Below, in pieces: positions 62,468-64,000 of a stretch of 64,000 nt of DNA. The DNA is from Neohoeflea coraliihabitans. GTDB lineage: Bacteria > Pseudomonadota > Alphaproteobacteria > Rhizobiales > Rhizobiaceae. How positions within the stretch are numbered: position 1 is the stretch's first letter; each line of letters begins with the position of its first letter. The position numbers and the translations under genes are program-made. The notes beneath the pieces are model-generated. The model saw only the letters and a program-made list of their open reading frames with translations, was not told the DNA's origin and searched no databases. The stretch is taken from contig NZ_JAHWQX010000003.1 of NCBI RefSeq assembly GCF_019334345.1, positions 496,001-560,000 of the forward strand, written 5' to 3'.

Positions 62468-63352
62468 ATGACACAGCAGGATCACACGCAGGCCGGGATC
62501 ATCTGGCTGGCGTCCTATCCCAAGTCCGGCAACACCTGGACGCGCTCGTTCCTGTTCAATCTCATTGCCATCATGACCGGCGAGGATCCATCCAGCCGAG
62601 ACATCAATGCCGTCAATGAGCGGTCGATCTGGGATATTTCCGCACGCCGCTACGAGGAAATCATCGGCAAGCCGCCGAAGGAGGCCGGGCGCGAGGCGGT
62701 GGCAGCGGCGCGGCCCAGGGTGCAGGAGGCGATCGCCGACGAGTTGCCGGGCATCAGCCTGGTCAAGACCCACAATGCGCTGGTGCTGGACCGCGGCTAT
62801 CCGGCGATCAACACCAAGGTGACATCCGGTGCGGTCTACATCCTGCGCAATCCGCTGGACGTGGCCATCTCGTTTGCGCACCATCTCGGGACCACGATCG
62901 ATGTCGCCATCGAGCGAATGGGCAAGGCGGGGCTGGAAACCCCGATGACCGAGGAAACGATCCACGAAATCTACGGCTCGTGGAGCGAGAACGTTCTGAG
63001 CTGGACGCGCAAGCCGAACCCGGCGATCTTCGTCATGCGCTACGAGGACATGAAGCGCTACCCGGAAAAGACATTTGGCGCGCTGGCACGCCACCTCCTG
63101 ATGAACCCGACGCCTGCGCAACTTGCCGAGGCAATCGAACTCTCATCGTTTGAACGCATGCAGAAGCAGGAGGAAGAAACCGGCTTCCAGATGAAGCCGA
63201 AGACGGCCGACAAATTCTTCCGCAAGGGGCAGGTGGATGAGTGGAAAGAGGTGCTCCGGCGCAATCAGGTCCGGCGCATTGTGCGTGATCACGGGCAGCA
63301 GATGGCCCGCTTCGGCTATCTGCCGGCCAAGGCCGTCGCGGCGGCCGGATAG
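62468..63352 (+). CDS. PAPS-dependent sulfotransferase domain protein
   Basis: A 294-aa cytoplasmic sulfotransferase-fold protein: 5-prime phosphosulfate loop LASYPKSGNTWTRSFLFNL at about residues 14-32 and 3-prime phosphate motif YILRNPLDVAISFAHHLG near 123. The catalytic His is the candidate in LVKTHNAL near 98. It transfers sulfate from PAPS to a hydroxyl or amino group of a small molecule or surface glycan. The following gene looks like a glycosyltransferase, which suggests sulfated polysaccharide or lipid. Confidence 0.85.
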   Translation: MTQQDHTQAGIIWLASYPKSGNTWTRSFLFNLIAIMTGEDPSSRDINAVNERSIWDISARRYEEIIGKPPKEAGREAVAAARPRVQEAIADELPGISLVKTHNALVLDRGYPAINTKVTSGAVYILRNPLDVAISFAHHLGTTIDVAIERMGKAGLETPMTEETIHEIYGSWSENVLSWTRKPNPAIFVMRYEDMKRYPEKTFGALARHLLMNPTPAQLAEAIELSSFERMQKQEEETGFQMKPKTADKFFRKGQVDEWKEVLRRNQVRRIVRDHGQQMARFGYLPAKAVAAAG

Positions 63353-63367
63353 CCGTCTGACTGTGCG

Positions 63368-64000
63368 ATGAAAGGCGATACAGCTCCAAAAAAGCGTGCT
63401 CGAACCGCTATGCGGACATTGAAGAAGCGCTTTCGCACATATGTTTACGCTGACGGACGCTACGCGGTCGACATCGCACACCGGAACAGGGATCGGCCTC
63501 TGGCAGCGCGCCGGCTGGACAACGGCGAATATCCAGTGATCTACACGGCGCACGCGCCCTATGCGCCTTTGGGCGCTGCCCATCACTTCGGCCGGCGCCT
63601 GGCGGACCGACCCGTCTTGTTTCTCGTCTGGTTCAGTTGGACAATGCGCGAGCCGCGGACCGTGCGCATGCTGGCGACGGCGGTCGCGGTTTACCGGCGC
63701 AGACGGCCAAATCATCGCATCATACTCATGTGCAACGAGGAAGAAGAACGGGCCGCGTTCGCGGCAGAGGGCGTCGATGCCGTGCTGTGCAGCAGCAATC
63801 TGTTCGTCGACGAAGAGACCTTCCGCCCGCTGCCGGGATCGGTCACGTCATATGATGCCGTCTATAATGGCGCGATGGTGCCCTGGAAGCGGCACCGCCT
63901 TTCGGCACTGATCGCAAGCTGCGCGCACATCTTCTATCGCAAGGCCGAGTACGATAAGGCAATGGCATATCTGGCGGAGCTGCGGGCCAGCCTGCCGCAC
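63368..64000 (+). CDS. Glycosyltransferase-like protein, N-terminal part
   Basis: Open from ATG 63368 to the window end (211 codons), so the C-terminus is missing. It begins with a basic tail (KKRARTAMRTLKKRFR). HRIILMCNEEEERAAFAAEG resembles an N-terminal Rossmann-like half of family-1 glycosyltransferases, and YDAVYNGAMVPWKRHRLSAL the acceptor region. It starts 15 nt after the sulfotransferase stop. Family assignment is tentative; donor and acceptor cannot be told. Confidence 0.6.
   Translation, partial: MKGDTAPKKRARTAMRTLKKRFRTYVYADGRYAVDIAHRNRDRPLAARRLDNGEYPVIYTAHAPYAPLGAAHHFGRRLADRPVLFLVWFSWTMREPRTVRMLATAVAVYRRRRPNHRIILMCNEEEERAAFAAEGVDAVLCSSNLFVDEETFRPLPGSVTSYDAVYNGAMVPWKRHRLSALIASCAHIFYRKAEYDKAMAYLAELRASLPH

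Overview
The window is high-GC, densely packed bacterial chromosome. Gene content points to an alphaproteobacterium, probably a marine or soil member of Hyphomicrobiales or Rhodobacterales: Mesorhizobium-type vitamin B6 degradation genes, a copper nitrite reductase with pseudoazurin, NnrR/NsrR control, a cbb3 oxidase operon, several TRAP transporters, and the beta-hydroxyaspartate cycle known from Paracoccus. No rRNA, tRNA, CRISPR array, integrase or transposase was seen.

Layout. (1) 1-2474: end of a vitamin B6 degradation operon (4-pyridoxolactonase, cut by the edge; pyridoxamine-pyruvate transaminase; pyridoxal 4-dehydrogenase), then a TSUP exporter, a VOC protein and a PfkB sugar kinase. 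(2) 5037-19516: a denitrification and low-oxygen block: nirK-nnrS, two Rnk-like proteins, pseudoazurin, a Crp/Fnr (NnrR-type) regulator, a DUF1858 protein, and an operon of truncated globin, membrane protein, nsrR, ccoNOQP, DUF2189 protein, ccoI and ccoS with small membrane proteins. Three 16-bp palindromes of form TTTGYG-N4-CRCAAA precede nirK, pseudoazurin/nnrR and the DUF1858 gene, and an NsrR-like site precedes the globin operon. (3) 19630-24017: PAP2 phosphatase, endonuclease/exonuclease/phosphatase protein, two tandem stand-alone primase-polymerase-like proteins, aspartate dehydrogenase.

(4) 24050-33269 (minus strand): one operon for an unidentified carboxylic acid: two related acyl-CoA synthetases, a TRAP transporter, a thiolase-fold protein lacking the thiolase Cys and His, a DUF35 partner and an MFS carrier, with a divergent LysR regulator. 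(5) 34313-44985: a polyol or amino-alcohol region: FGGY kinase, FAD/NAD oxidoreductase, glycerol-3-phosphate dehydrogenase-like protein with a BFD [2Fe-2S] tail, DeoR regulator, second TRAP transporter, glutamine-synthetase-like ligase and Fe-alcohol dehydrogenase. (6) 44998-52035: DUF488 and DUF2945 proteins, (S)-ureidoglycine aminohydrolase, then the full beta-hydroxyaspartate cycle bhcR/bhcABCD, which turns glyoxylate into oxaloacetate without carbon loss. Two matching 15-bp palindromes lie between bhcR and bhcA.

(7) 52079-64000: NUDIX-like protein, MFS carrier, large hybrid histidine kinase, small secreted protein, DUF1127 protein, pirin, two outer-membrane beta-barrel paralogues made by a roughly 1.18-kb tandem duplication, a sulfotransferase and the start of a glycosyltransferase-like protein. 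Overall this is metabolic and respiratory chromosome. The least explained parts are the tandem primase-like pair, the degenerate thiolase operon, and the GS-like/Fe-ADH pathway.
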